Source: Haematococcus lacustris
Lineage: Eukaryota > Chlorophyta > Chlorophyceae > Chlamydomonadales > Haematococcaceae
Assembly: GCA_030144725.1 (NCBI GenBank)
Contig: JASKMD010000012.1
Location: forward strand, 3,927,848-3,991,847
Direction of reading: 5' to 3'
Length of the DNA stretch: 64,000 nt
Under the pieces are notes generated by a model. That model saw only the letters and a program-made list of their open reading frames with translations, was not told where the DNA came from and made no database searches. A program made the position numbers and the translations under genes. Below are positions 45,430 through 57,424 of this stretch, one piece after another. The stretch's first letter is position 1; the number at the start of each line of letters is the position of its first letter.

Positions 45430-46514
45430 AAAAATGGCAGTAAACCGACCCCTGGTAGTAGGACGGCTGTAACTCTGCACTCGCTGCGCCAAATTTAATG
45501 CTAGCTGGCTCAGTATGTAGCCAACCCAGCCAGCTACCTTTCACCCATTCAGAATAAACATACACCGAGTAGGCCGTGCACAACAAAGCATCAAAGTTAG
45601 TGATTCAAATTTGGGCCGTTGCGGGGCATGCCGTCATCGCTGCGACCGCCTTCGTCGCTTAGGCTGCTCTACATGCGCATGCGCGTCGGCAGCAGCAGTC
45701 GGATCGGAAAGCGGTTGCGGCGATGTGGCAATGAGCCCACCTCCCCCCCTTACCTAGAGGGCAATGCCACAGCTCGACCATTGGGACTTACAGCATGCTA
45801 CTTACTAGGTTACGCTCCTTTTAGACATTGTTACACACGCTCATACTCAGATATGTCAAAAGCACACTTTGGTCTGTGACCGTCAACTCCCTTAGCCGAT
45901 TTCGGGGTCAGGGCCATGCAGTCAGTCACACAGCTCCACACCATGGCCGAGTTTGGACTCGGCTCCTCTGAGAGTTACACTCCCCTACATCCCATCCACC
46001 TGCGTGCAACGTTTCATAGCTCAACTGCCACCCCACAGCCCCGTGGCCCTGATACTGCTTGGAGAACATGATGTCACTTTGAAGATGTCAAACTGATAGA
46101 GGCCTGGGCTGTTTAACGTGCGGTTTGTTTTAACAAAAGCGCCAAGGGGTCAAGAACAAACATTTCGTAGCCATTTTCTTGTGAGTGCAGCGGGTGCAAT
46201 ACAGTGGATGACACAGTCGAGGAGGGGGGGTGTAACCCGGTGATACCTTCGTGTGCGCCTACCCAAATGGTGTATTCGGCGGAAGCGAGTACGAACATAT
46301 GCTTCAATCACCCCGTCTAGGTGCCCTGCACGCCCAGCAGGCATCGCGTTGGGTGTTTGCCGGACATTCCATGTGTGCACAACCCGCTCACTGCGCCAGA
46401 TAGATGGCGCCACAGGGATGTGGCTCACCGTCCCAAGGATACCCGTCTCGCCGCTGTTATTTGTTCGCGGGCACATGTGGCAGTACGCGAGCAAAGACTC
46501 CAATGTCGCGCGCT
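45430..46514. other. No gene recognised
   Basis: A long minus-strand ORF (46551-46150) contains LAYCHMCPRTNNSGETG and reads like protein, but it runs into the inverted repeat at 46515 and has no family match. Confidence 0.3.
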
Positions 46515-46625
46515 GATGGTCAGATGACGCGCATTGATTTGCAGCTACCAATGTGCCAAACGCTATCGAAAACGATGCAGTATTTAGAGAGTACTTGCAT
46601 GCATATTACCAACCCCATGTTGGGG
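46515..46625 (+). repeat. Inverted repeat flanking a Fanzor remnant, left arm
   Basis: It aligns with the inverse complement of 47625-47735: TACCAATGTG, CAAACGCTATC, TGCAGTATTTA, AGAGTA(C/T)TTGCATG and ATTACCAACCCCATGTTGGG. The remnant at 46626-47605 sits in the spacer. Confidence 0.8.
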
Positions 46626-46880
46626 GCGCCTGAGCCCAGGGCAAGGCTGCCAAAGCCAAGCCAGCACCACAGCCAGGCAGGTGGCTGGACAGGGACTGCA
46701 ATGCAGCATTGAACATGCACCGCATTGGGGAGAGCAGGTGGCGTCCACTGGATCTGTGCTGGTGGTCTGACCAGGGAGCTCTGCCAGCCAAGGGCAAGGA
46801 GTACCCTGGCCTGGGCTACGAGCGGCTACGAGACAAGACACCCTCGGTCCAGAAGCAGCAGCCTGCCGGGGCACAGTGAT
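46626..46880 (+). pseudogene. Fanzor-like C-terminal exon with intact third RuvC motif
   Basis: The frame reads KAAKAKPAPQPGRWLDRDCN followed by AALNMHRIGESRW, RPLDLCWWSDQGALPAKG, EYPGLGYERLRDKTPS and stops at TGA 46878-46880. It keeps the aspartate of D-R-D-C-N-A-A-L-N. Everything upstream is missing. The T1 tail starts at the stop codon. Confidence 0.8.
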
Positions 46881-47605
46881 GTGTGCCCCTCTTTGTTGAG
46901 CTGTCATCAGCTTACATTAGCGCATGTTTTGTCATGCCAACTCTACACAATAGCCCTCAGGGGTCAGGCAATGATGTAGGTGGTAGGCACTCATGCACCA
47001 TGTCCATGTGCACTGGGTATACTCCACCAGTGTTGTGAATCTTCAGATTTTCAGATTTTCAATTTTCAGATTTTCAATGAAAATGAAAGTGTTTCATTGA
47101 AAAACTGAAAGAGTTTCATCGTCAGTGAAACTGAGCGGATGCCGCTGGTTCTTAGCCTATCCTTTCAAACGCGACTTGTTTGTAGGCCTGCACTGTTTGA
47201 AATGCAGAAATACTTAGGTTGCCAAAGGTCAGACATGCAAGCCATTTTAAAAGATGCAAGCCGTCCATGCTGTCCGTGGATCCGCCATCTGTGGCGTTTT
47301 CTGGCTTGCGCTTCTTCCGCTGTGGCTGTAGCGCGCTGGCGCCAACCAAGTTAATCACAGCACAGCCAATCACTCTCCAACACCCGATCTGCGATCTGAC
47401 CGGGGGCAGCACCCGGCACCAGACGTTCAGATTTTCAGATGAAAATTTTCATTGAAAATCTGAATGAAAATCTGAAATTTTCACAACACTGTACTCCACA
47501 CAGCTTAACAACACCATTTGAGTCGGGCGACTATTGCCCACTAGTATTTCCGCTAGTGGCTGCTAGTGGCCACTACTGGTCCGGCTGAAATGGAGGCCCT
47601 AGGGG
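46881..47605 (+). ncRNA. T1 tail, copy D, interrupted by a MITE
   Basis: Tail sequence 46881-47019 and 47500-47605 is continuous with copy B once the MITE and one target duplicate are removed. It ends at GGCCCTAGGGGGG, about 20 bp short of the usual end. It directly follows the nuclease stop codon, as in copy B, which shows the ORF-tail arrangement is the ancestral one. Confidence 0.55.
47028..47491. mobile_element. hAT-like MITE, complete (464 bp, 8-bp TSD)
   Basis: Ends are CAGTGTTGTGAA and TTCACAACACTG, with additional TTTTCAGATT-type inverted repeats inside. The flanking 8-bp direct repeat TACTCCAC is at 47020-47027 and 47492-47499. CAGTGTTG-type ends plus an 8-bp duplication are diagnostic of hAT elements. 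There is no coding capacity, so mobilisation needs a transposase elsewhere. Confidence 0.92.
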
Positions 47606-47624
47606 GGTGCTTCAGGATGTCCCA

Positions 47625-47740
47625 ACATGGGGTTGGTAATCTTCATGCAAATACTCTTTCAATACTGCACCATTTCTGATAGCGTTTGTCACATTGGCAC
47701 CTGCGAATTAGTGCGCATCTACTGGCAAGCGGCGCGTTAC
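47625..47740 (-). repeat. Inverted repeat flanking a Fanzor remnant, right arm
   Basis: Inverse partner of 46515-46625, about 80-85% alike by eye. The following sequence to 48000 looks partly protein-like on the plus strand (RPCRRKRARIHLSCSPSIV) without a family. Confidence 0.75.
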
Positions 47741-48204
47741 CTCTTGCAAGTGAGGCCATGCCGGCGCAAGCGAGCGCGGATACACCTCAGCTGCTCACCA
47801 TCGATTGTTATAGTGATATGTAGCGGCATCAGTGATGGAGCTGCGCGTGCTATCGAGCCAGAAGTACAATCTAAATTCAGCCCGCCAGGCTTGCTCCAAG
47901 AGCCTTTCATTGGTGCAGGCGGCGTCGGAAGACCGTCGTGGGGCTAGTGATAACGCGACATTGCAACGAGGTGCGATTGGATAGAGGTCTCTCTAGCCAG
48001 CTACACAGAAAAAGGGACCCCCTTGAACAAATCGGTATGTTGTGAGCTGACCACTCTGAGTTATTAGAATGTCTCGTTATTACTTTGTTCATTACTCAAC
48101 GACACAGCTGCTGGAAAAGAAAGCACGGCAATCCATCAATCAGGCCCGCCGTAATTGACTTTGGCGTGACCCGACTCTGCCTTGCAGAGTTGACTAGCCT
48201 ACTC

Positions 48205-48470
48205 CGACCGCCTGGACCCTGCCCCCTCGCACCCCCTTGCAGCCCCACCACCTCCCAGCCCCCGCAGAAGCCTGCCAGCCCCTCCCACCCCCTCCCAGCC
48301 CCCTCACTGCCCCGCCACCCCCTCCCACCCCTTCTCACCCCTTCCCAGCCCCTCCCACCCCCCACCCACCCCCTCCCACCTCCTCCCAGCCTCCCCACCC
48401 CCCACCCACCCCCTCCCACCTCCTCCCAGCCCCTCCCACCCCCCCCTAAGCCCCTCACTGCCCCGCCAAC
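48205..48470 (+). repeat. C-rich CCCCTCCCA-type low-complexity tract
   Basis: Repeated CAGCCCCTCCCACCCCC and CTCCCACCTCCTCCCAGC units; the Pro/Ser ORFs here are probably artefacts. Confidence 0.9.
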
Positions 48471-48491
48471 CCTAAGCTGAAGGGTCTTGTC

Positions 48492-48848
48492 ATGGCCCAC
48501 ATTCGCAACACATTGACCGGCCTGCATGGGAATGAGCAGGAGGCAGGTGCTGGTGCTGATGCTGGTGCCGCCCCTGACCTGCTACCCCCTCCTGCTGCAC
48601 CCCCCTGGCAGCAGCAGGCAGCTGGTGCTGGTGCCGCCCCTGACCTGGCCCCCCCTCCTGCTGCACCCCCCTGGCAGCAGCAGGCAGCTGGTGTTGGTGC
48701 TGCCCCTGGGCTGCCCACCCCTCCAGCTGAGCAGCAGGGGGTCAGGGCGGAGCTGGACACCAGCTCGACACGCAAGCGGAGGGCGGGCGGGAGGGACCGG
48801 ACCCAACAAGTCGAGCAAGGTAACGTAGCAATGGCCTACACACCTTGA
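48492..48848 (+). CDS. Hypothetical protein with ~66-bp tandem repeats (118 aa)
   Basis: The ORF reads MAHIRNTLTGLHGNEQ, three copies of an AGAGAAPDL-PPPAAPPWQQQ unit, then LDTSSTRKRRAGGRDRTQQ. A GTAACG donor may cut it at 48821. Repetition makes coding status doubtful, although all three units hold the same frame. Confidence 0.3.
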   Translation: MAHIRNTLTGLHGNEQEAGAGADAGAAPDLLPPPAAPPWQQQAAGAGAAPDLAPPPAAPPWQQQAAGVGAAPGLPTPPAEQQGVRAELDTSSTRKRRAGGRDRTQQVEQGNVAMAYTP

Positions 48849-48849
48849 G

Positions 48850-49905
48850 TGGCCTTACCAGGTGGCCAGGTAGTAGGTACTACTCACGAAGCGGTCAAGC
48901 AATGCAGCAACGTTGTATACTTCCGAGCATGGGTGGAGGGGCGTCGTTACATCGGTTTTGCGTGCCATGTGCATTGTTTTGACTGCGGCGACTGTCCCTG
49001 ACTGTTTGCAGAGGCTACTGGGCCACGTCGGTCGCGGCGGTCGGTCGCGGCGAGGCCCGCATGAGCAAAACTGGCATGCTTTTGAATGTCAAGATTTGAG
49101 CCGCCTTAGCACCCAGCACAGTGCACAGTATTTAATGTTACAAGCTGCACCGCATAGCTGACAGAGTCCTCTATCCAGTGATGTGCGAAACATAAATAGA
49201 AACCACGTGGCTGAGACGCGGCGTCGTTTTGATTACCAGGGGTCGGTTTCCTATCATTTCCTGTCATTTTTTGTTAGTTGGGGTCGCCTGAGGGTGCTGC
49301 GTCTGCTTCTGCTTAGGGCCCCTGTATTGTAAACATAATTGGTTTTGTTCTACTGAGAGGCGGCAGCACTGCAAGCCCCACCAGGCCGGAAGGCTGGAAG
49401 CCCCGAGCAGGACCGCCTGTCATTGTCACCCTGGAGCAAACGACGAGTCCTTATTTGGTGCCCCTGGGTGAACCAAGACACATCTGGGATCTTGGCAAGT
49501 GGGCGCACAATGAGGCCCCGTGACGCCCAGTCAAGCTGTGCTGGTGGCCAGGCCGATCAGTGGCTGCTATCCTAGGCAAGGATCACCCAGAAGGATCACT
49601 ATGCTCTGCTTGCTAAGCTGTTGGTCTAACAAGAGCATGGGTTTCATGCCAACGTCGTGCCATTGGTGTCGGGGAAGTGACACCACAGGGAAAACAGTAA
49701 CGCAGTTTCTAATGGTAATAATGGGATAATCAACGCATGTAATTCAGCCCCGGCTCAGAGGTGTCATCCATGTGCTGAGGAAGAGGAGCTGGGAAAGATG
49801 AAACCTAGCCAGCAGCTAAGGGCTCGTCATCAGAAGCAACGGCTGTCAAAGGACGGACAGCGGACAGTGGTTCTAGCAGGTTTGTAAACCTTTGTAGCGT
49901 TAAGC
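48850..49905. other. No gene recognised
   Basis: Short fragments only; GTCGGTCGCGGCG is duplicated at 49028-49050. No conserved ORF or RNA was identified. Confidence 0.4.
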
Positions 49906-50086
49906 TGTTAGTTTGGTAAGGTGCCCAGTGGTATCCAGTTGGCTGGATGGAACGTGCCATCGGTGTGAGGGCTGCAGTCATCTAGGGTGCGACCGAGGAC
50001 GCTTCACTTTGTTTGGAGTAGCTGAGTGAGAATACCACAGTGAAACATGTTGTTCCTTGTTGAATGACTTTTGTTTGACTGTAGGA
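49906..50086 (+). ncRNA. T2 tail, copy 2: candidate omegaRNA (solo)
   Basis: It aligns with 27137-27310 throughout. The apical stem is a different sequence that still pairs: ATCCAG and CTGGAT around TTGG, where copy 1 has TCGTGGG and CCCACGA. The outer stem is CCAGTGG against CCATCGG (one mismatch, one wobble). Conserved blocks AGGGTGCGACCGAGGACGCT, GAGTGAGA and AACATGTTGTTCCTTGTTGA follow. No nuclease is upstream. It lies about 120 bp before the SHMT start and may contribute to that promoter or 5' UTR. Confidence 0.5.
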
Positions 50087-50203
50087 GCATGCCAACGTGT
50101 TGAGCATGTCATGTGCAAAACGTGAGTGTGGGAACAAATAAGCACGGAAAGCTTAACTGCGCACTAACTCTCGCTAATCAAACACACGACGCCTACAAAG
50201 ACG

Positions 50204-53200
50204 ATGCAAGGCAGCCAGAGTATGCGTGGCATGGCTGGACGTCAGGTCGCGCCCCCTGCGCCTGCTGTGGCGGCGCGTGTGTCACGTCGCGTGCTTCGTG
50301 TTCAGGCTACGCTTGCAGCACCACCAGCATGTGGGTGCAAGGCCCGTCGACACGTTCCTTTCCGGCCTCACACACTCCTAATAATGCTGCTACCTGGGTC
50401 ACGTCGCAGCTGCTAAGAGGGAGCTGTTGCAGTATGATGGCGCCCTCGCGGACGTGGATCCTGAAATTGCCAGTATCATTACCAAGGAGAAGGCGCGACA
50501 GGTGAGCGCAGTACTGTCCTAGGCACGCACTGGCTGCATTGCTGGTAGCCTGGATGTAGCACACCAAAGCGTGCCGTAAACGTGTAGGTTCGTGGCCTGG
50601 AGCTCATTGCCAGCGAGAACTTCACGTCCAAAGCGGTAAGTCTTGCACTGACGAGGGTTTAAACTCATGGAGTCCTAGGCCAGGCTGTGTAGGTCATGTG
50701 TGGCTGTGGTGTTGAGCGTTGACCGCCCTCCCCTGACACTTGCTCTGCAGGTTATGCAAGCACTTGGCTCGTGCATGACCAACAAGTATTCAGAAGGTCG
50801 TCCAAATGCGAGGTACTATGGCGGCAACGAGTTCATTGACCAGGCTGAGCTGCTGTGCGAGGTATGAGTCTCCTCGATCATTGCAACTGCTGCAGCACAG
50901 TAAAGCAATAATCAAGCACTGTATGTTGACAGGCAGGTCATTGTGTGTGTTTTATGCTGTCTGTTGCCTGATAGATGGCTGTCAGTGTATGCTGCTAAGC
51001 AGCTCCTTGCTGGGTGGTGTCTTTTCAGCGGCGTGCGCTGGAGTTATTCAAGCTGGACCCAGCAGAGTGGGGTGTGAACGTGCAGCCCTTGTCTGGATCA
51101 CCTGCCAATTTCCAGGTACGTTGCAATCACGCAGACTCTTCCGCACACTGCAGCATTCCTCTCCCTTCCCGCTGTGGGGTGATCCCTCGTCACTACTACC
51201 CATCCCTCATCAACTCAGCTGCATCCTTTATGCTGGCTAGCCATTCCCCTGTATAGCTCTATGATCTTTCATTGCAGCTGTCATGTGTTGGTTCTGCTGC
51301 TGCACCTGTTGTGCCCAGGTGTACACAGCGCTGCTGCAGCCCCATGACCGTATCATGGGCCTGGACCTGCCCCACGGTGGCCACCTGACCCATGGCTTTA
51401 TGACCAGCAAGCGCCGCATCTCAGCCACCTCCGTATACTTTGAGTCCATGCCGTACCGCCTGAATGAAGCTACTGGCGTCATCGACTACGACGCTCTGCA
51501 GGCCAGTGCCGCGCTCTTCAGGCCTCGCCTCATCATCGCTGGGGCGTCCGCCTACTCCAGGTGTGCCATAGGCATGGTGGAAACAAGCAGCACCATGTCA
51601 GGGTATTACAAGCCCAGCAGTAAATAGGCATGGCGGAAACAGGCATGGTGGAAACAGGCAGCGCCTTAGCAGGTCAACTCAGGCCTAGCTGCAAACAGAC
51701 AGTGGTGACAGTCAGCCTCTTGGCAGGTCAACCCAGGCTTGGCATCACATCAAGATCAGTGATGCTTAACCTGCTGCACTGTGGGATTCAGCCATGCCAA
51801 GCATGCCAGGCCTGGCGGCACACTGGTGCAGGTGCTGCTGGGTAGTCTTGCAGCTGCAGCCAAGGTGCCTGGGTGCTTGGGGCTGGCATGTCAGTGAAGG
51901 AGCTGTAGCCAAAGGTGCCTGGGTGCTCAGGGCTGGCTGGCATGTCAGTGAAGGAGCTGTAGTTATAGTGAACACAACACTGGTTGCCTTGTGGTGCAGG
52001 AACATTGATTACAAGCGCATGCGGGAGATCTGTGACCAGCATGACGCATACCTCATGAGCGACATGGCGCACATCAGCGGGCTGGTGGCTGCGGGCGTGG
52101 TGCCAGGACCCTTTGAGCACAGCCACATCGTGACCACCACTACACACAAGTCGCTCAGGGGGCCACGGGGTGGCATGATCTTCTATCGCAAGCAGTTCAA
52201 GGAGGCCATCGACCAGGCTGTGTTCCCAGTGAGTTTACATTGAACCATTGAGTCCAGGCAAATGCTGCAGAACAGGAGGTAGGCAGAGGTGGTAGAGAAG
52301 AATAATGGGCAGTGCAGTGGTGGGCAAGGCTGGTGAAATGGGATAGGGCTGCCATGACCAGAATGTCTGGGGTGGAATGTGCTGCTTTCCCCCTGTTTTC
52401 TTTTACCTCCCTTGCCTCTCCTTGCCTTTACCTGGTCTTTTTGCTGCACCCTTAGCTCATTAAAAAGCCTGCTTCCAGTGAGCCATTGCCATCGCTGGTC
52501 CTGACCTCCTCTCTTGTGCAGGGTCTTCAAGGCGGTCCTCACAACCACACCATCAGTGCATTGGCAGTGGCGCTAAAGCAAGCCAGCACTCCCGAGTTCA
52601 AGCAGTACCAGCACCAGGTAAGATGTCAGGCCTGTGGATGCTAGCAGCCGGCACTGAGCAGTTGGCCGGCCAAGACTTTACCCTGAGGTGGCAGGCCCCC
52701 TGCTGCTCGTCTCCTTTCGGCATCTTGGCTGGCAGCAGTACTGTGGCAGCTGCCATCTGCACAGATGCTGGTGTGCTGGTGGTTGCGTAGGTGGTGGCTA
52801 ACTGCCAGGCCTTGAGCAACCGCATGGTGGAGCTGGGCTACACAGTGGTCAGTGGCGGCACAGACAACCACCTCATCCTGGTGGACTTGAAGCCCAGCGG
52901 CATTGATGGGGCACGTGTGCAGGTGGGTGCCAGAAGCATAAGCAGCTGCAGCTTTAGCCGCCACCACGATGCCAATGACAAGCATACCTGAGCAGCAGAT
53001 GGTGTGGTGGCTTCTATCAGGGCAGGGCTGCTGCCAGGCTGGCTATCAGCTCTAGTAACCATAGATAGCATACCTGTAATAAAGATGGACAGTGGGCATG
53101 GTGGAGATGCTACACAGTAGCTGCAGTGGAGACAGAGGATACATCCCATTGCACCAGGCAGGCGCAGGTTTACAATGGTGGAAGACCAGTGCCAACCTGC

Positions 53201-53873
53201 CTGTAACCAGGAGGCTTTCCAACTACAATGCTCAGTTAGGTGCCGCTGTGCTAGCTGGCTCCTGGTTAACCTGTATTGCCAGCGGGGTGTGATGCTGGCC
53301 TGTATGGATGCTTGCTATGTATTGCTGGTGACGACGGTGGTGGGGGCTCTTTTTGTTGCAGACGGTGCTGGACGAGGTGAGCATCACACTGAACAAGAAC
53401 AGTGTGCCTGGTGACAAGAGCGCCATCATCCCAGGTGGCATCCGCATCGGCACCCCTGCGCTGACCACAAGGGGCTTCAAGGAGGCGGAGTTTGTGCAAA
53501 TCGCGGACTTCATTGCCCGCGCTGTGCAGGTGAGGAGTCTTGACAGGCAGGTATGGGCTATGGTGGGGCGTGAATAACCTAGTAGTTACCTACTGCATTG
53601 TTGCATCTTACCTTGCTCAACCCTTGAGGCCGTGTTCTCAGCCCAGGACTTTGCTGCGTCTTGGGTTGAAGGTCAAGTGCAGGACCTGACATTTCTGAGC
53701 TGACTCATGCCGTGCAGATTGCCAAGGACTGCGCCGCCAATACCCCAGCCCCTGCCAAGTTGAAGGAGTTCAAGGAATATGTGGACAAGGAGGGCAGGCA
53801 CAGGCCTGAGGTAGCACAGCTGAGGGCGGAGGTGGAGGCAATGGCTCATGCCTTCCCCATGCCTGGCTTGTAA
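50204..53873 (+). CDS. SHMT: Serine hydroxymethyltransferase, organellar type (11 exons, complete)
   Basis: Exons 50204-50330, 50410-50501, 50588-50635, 50751-50861, 51029-51115, 51319-51560, 52000-52228, 52522-52617, 52791-52922, 53362-53529 and 53718-53873 give 495 residues with perfect phase. The PLP enzyme interconverts serine and glycine with transfer of a one-carbon unit to tetrahydrofolate. Hallmarks: [82 protein letters not shown] with the Schiff-base lysine K286, [23 protein letters not shown] and [15 protein letters not shown]. The first 45 residues (Arg/Ala/Val-rich, [12 protein letters not shown]) look like a chloroplast transit peptide. All catalytic residues seen are intact. The first intron was placed by phase (79 bp), so residues 1-43 are the least certain. 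Confidence 0.97.
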
Positions 53874-54984
53874 GCCAAGTATGGTTTGGTATACTAGCAA
53901 GGTTGTTCAAAGGCAGTTGGCCTCTATCTGTATGATGCCATGCTGCTATTGATAGCCCTCATCCTCAGCAGCCTTGTCTTGCCCAGCAGGCTGAGAGGCG
54001 CGTAACCCTGTAGACTGTGTTGTGAGGAGGAGTGTTGGGATTGGCATTGTGTACAACTTGCGGTCACATAGTAGGTGGGGCGGGGTTAGAGATTGAGCAG
54101 GTGACAAGTGCTGTCAGGTTTTTCTTTCAGCCCACGGGAGATCATGAAGGGAGTGTCATGCAGGAGCTGTGCCTGAGGTGGAGAAGTAGAGCTGTAAAGC
54201 GCTCACTTCTGCTGCGAGCAGGAGCGATAAATAAGTTAGGTGGGTTACATCGCTTAAGCCGTTAGCTGTTAGGCTGCTTGGTCGTCCTCCCCCTCTAGGG
54301 GTTCGGGACTCTGTAACGCACGTCAAAACAAGGTGCACATGAGCCTAACATGAAGTCATGCAAGTTCTCACTATTATTATGGAAAGTCATGGCAAACTCC
54401 GGCTGCTCCCTGATGGATCTCGTGGCAGTGCACAAAAACAATGCATGGCGTCATCCACTCACCCCTCTGTGCATCTTGTGCATGTGCAATCAATGAAAGT
54501 AACCCCCTCAAACCGAGCCTTCTCCACCCCCGAACCGATGTTGCCTAACCTGAACCTAGTCAAGCTCGTGCAGACTTCTGTAGAGAGCTGTCTGTTCAGC
54601 AGGTGGGGTGCCATTTAATTGATGCCAATGCCGTCCCAATGCTTGAACCATGCAGCATATGAGCATCTCAGGCAGCCTAGGTTCTCCCTCAAATCCAACC
54701 CAATGCCTCCCCCACCATCTTTCTTTTTTTTACCAGTGGGGAGTCAAACACTATCTGCAACTCCAGGCAATACCAGAACATATCACACGGATCAGGCGAT
54801 GGGGTTATCAGACGATGCTAACGAACGTATACGATATGCAGCTTGTGTTCGTCCGTGACGTTATGTCCCGATCAAGCCAACTACAATCAATCACATGCAT
54901 GCCTCTGAGCGCGGCATTGCACGTTGCTTTCATCTCTATGTGGGTTTGCATCAGCCGCATGCGGCTGCATATCTGCCGTGCAGC
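53874..54984. other. SHMT 3' region and spacer
   Basis: No gene recognised. A TGTAA signal at 54312-54316 is in sense for SHMT but 440 nt from the stop. The segment 54068-54110 resembles 42240-42290 (AGGTGGGGCGGGG...). Confidence 0.35.
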
Positions 54985-56567
54985 TCACATACCCGGCAAA
55001 GGGGGCAAGGCGGGCAGTGGTGAGATCCTGCCTTGCCCGCCCTGTGCCAGCCCCATGGGTAGCGTGCCGTGCAAGGCCATAATTTCACGCCGCATGTCAT
55101 TCGACACCGTGGCAACCTTGGTCCTCCAGCTGCTGATGAGTTCCAGCTCCAGAGCCTCGTTGGGTGTCTGGAAGTAAGGCGCAAGCTGAGGCAAAGGGTG
55201 GAGAGGCTCTGCGGCACACACAGCAATGCCAGGGCAACAAGCAGGCCAACTGCTGGCATAGCCGAAGGTGTTGTGACCAAGTCAAGGAGTTGATGCCAAG
55301 CAGCAAGAAACTCACGCTGCTGCTCCTGCTGTGGTATGGAGGAAAATGGCGAGATAGAGCAACAGATGGTGAACTCACATACCATGGTGAAGTATGGTGT
55401 GGGGTGAAGTCACAAACCATGGTCAAGCAGGCAGCTCAGTCTAGTGCTAGCTCGGTAGGCTGCTGGTGGTGCACAGCAACCCCTGCGCAGCGCTGAGTGC
55501 TCTGGCAACTCCTGGCACCATGACCGGTCACCTGTACTCCATTATGGATCCTACCGCCTGCCCTGCCGCCTGCCCTGCCCTGCCCTGCTGTCAAGTCAAC
55601 CACTGTTGCCGCATCATGATGACACCATGTGTGCGCTGTGCCACCTTGACGCATCACAAGGTGCACAGGGGTGTGTTGGCAGTGCAGCAGCCAAGCCAAG
55701 CGTCAGCAGTGCTGCGCCAGCAGTGGTGGTGTGACCGGGCAGTGCAGGGGGCTCACGAGGGCGGTAACTGACGAGGCGCTGGTAGAAGTCTGCCCTCGGC
55801 TCGTAAAACACCAGCTCCTCTAATGTCTCTGACACCACGGGCCGCTTGGGGTCCTGGCGGCTGCCTGGCTGCATGCACACATACGCAGCAGGCACGACAC
55901 ATGAACGGGCATGTACATGGTCTCAAGTGCAGGTGCATGGCATTACATGCATGCAAGTGCATGCCACTGGAAAATGTGTACATGAGGATCTTTGTGGTGA
56001 CACAGACCACGACTCAGCTGGACGGTTGCACCCTTATTTTGCATGAAGCTGCATGGAGGCAGGCATGAGACCCTCCCCAGCAGCACAGCCATATCAGCGT
56101 GCAGTGGAGCAGCACACCCCACACTCCACACCTCACACATTAAATCTGCATGGCCAGCAGTAGCCGATGCCAGGCATGCTAGCATGCATTGCAACACAGC
56201 TCAGGCCAGCTTGCTGAGCCAAACTGTAGCCCATGACTCCGGCATCACACAGTCAGCAACTATGCTACACGTTGTGAACACAGCAGCAGGTGTGGTGGGT
56301 GAGGTGTGGGTGTCCGCAATGAAGCTGACCTGCTCCCCGTCTTCATACAGCTTCAGCTTATGGTACAGGATGACTTCGTTCTCACTTGAGTCAGGGGTGA
56401 ACATAACCTGCAGCGCCCCGAAGCATGGTGCGCAGAGCATGGTGCGCTGCACCTGCACCTCAGCTTGCCTCCCATACCCTGTCGTACTATGCTGCTAAGG
56501 ATAGGGCACGGGCAGCAGCCCCCACACTCACTGTGTTTGCAACGCTTCGTGAACGCCATGTGACGAC

Positions 56568-56623
<56 letters not shown>

Positions 56624-57424
56624 CGACGACGACGATGACTGCAAGCTTGTACCCTACCGTGGCTAGTCAGTGTCACAGGTTCTTGAATAGTTGACCTGGT
56701 AGTGGTACTCACTCCCTGGCAGTCTCTGCTGCATACTTGCACCATGGCTTTCTACCACCACCATGCAACCACAAACAACCAGGTTGACTCACATGAATGA
56801 CTATGTCGAACTCTCCCCAGCCGTGCTCTGTCACTTCAAATGGCTGGTGGTCCACCAAGCGGTTGGCATTGCTAAAGGTGTGGTGCAGGTCAAAGCGCAC
56901 CTGGCAGGCAGGATGCAGCTTCATCAGCACACCCCAACGGTTGCAGCCACAAGGGCTGGCACAGCATGAGTGCACACCACAGCATAGAGTGTGCCGAGGG
57001 GCCGGGACTGAGACGGTAAACTATAGGGCGGCCACTGTTGGGGAGCAGTGGAGCAATTGCCTTTCATGCCTATAACACCTTGCTCATGATGTAGGACATG
57101 TCTTCATTGTTGGGTCCACGTAAGTACACTGTCCAGCGATGGGATTGGTAATCCGTAGCCTGCACACCATTGCACAGCTGTGCCATAGGCCCATGCCTGG
57201 CCGGGCTCGCCTTGCAGTGAACTTACCTTCTTGCCAAGGTGGAATGCGATGGTGCCGACCACGATAGGCAGCACGAACTCCGTGTTGCGCAACCGCCGAA
57301 CACCAAATTCCTGCACCGGGGCCCGCCGAGGTACTGTTTGCCCCCCATGCAGGTGCTAGAGTGCAGGGTCGCCTTGTACAGCATGTCAGCACATACTTAC
57401 GTCTATGAACAGGCGGGGGTCCAT
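54985..57424 (-). CDS. YAF9: YEATS-domain protein, YAF9/GAS41 type (7 exons, complete)
   Basis: Exons 57424-57401, 57310-57227, 57159-57079, 56900-56793, 56407-56330, 55868-55757 and 55208-54985 splice in phase to 236 residues. The YEATS fold (about 10-145) is clear: LRNTEFVLPIVVGTIAFHLG, SHRWTVYLRGPNNEDMSYIM, KVRFDLHHTFSNANRLVD, PPFEVTE-like QPFEVTEHGWGEFDIVIH, then FTPDSSENEVILYHKLKLYE. The acyl-lysine pocket residues typical of GAS41 (HxW and GWGEF) are present. The C-terminal part, VVSETLEELVFYEP, YFQTPNEALELELI and SSWRTKV...MRREI, matches the A-box and coiled-coil region by which YAF9 joins the SWR1 and NuA4 chromatin complexes. It probably reads acylated histones and helps H2A.Z deposition. 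The last exon could alternatively splice at GTATGTGAG near 54990. It is divergent with the BSD gene. Confidence 0.93.
56559..56637. repeat. (GAT)n microsatellite in YEATS intron 4
   Basis: About 20 GAT units with GAC at both ends; reads ATC in the gene's sense. It gives poly-His, poly-Met and poly-Asp artefact ORFs. Confidence 0.95.

Noticed and set aside
49906..50086. T2 copy as a riboswitch of the SHMT gene
   Set aside because: Its position before SHMT (a folate/glycine enzyme) is suggestive, but the same element follows an unrelated Fanzor-like pseudogene and recurs at 63830, so it is a dispersed repeat.
56559..56694. Poly-Met / poly-His ORFs
   Set aside because: GAT microsatellite in a YEATS intron.
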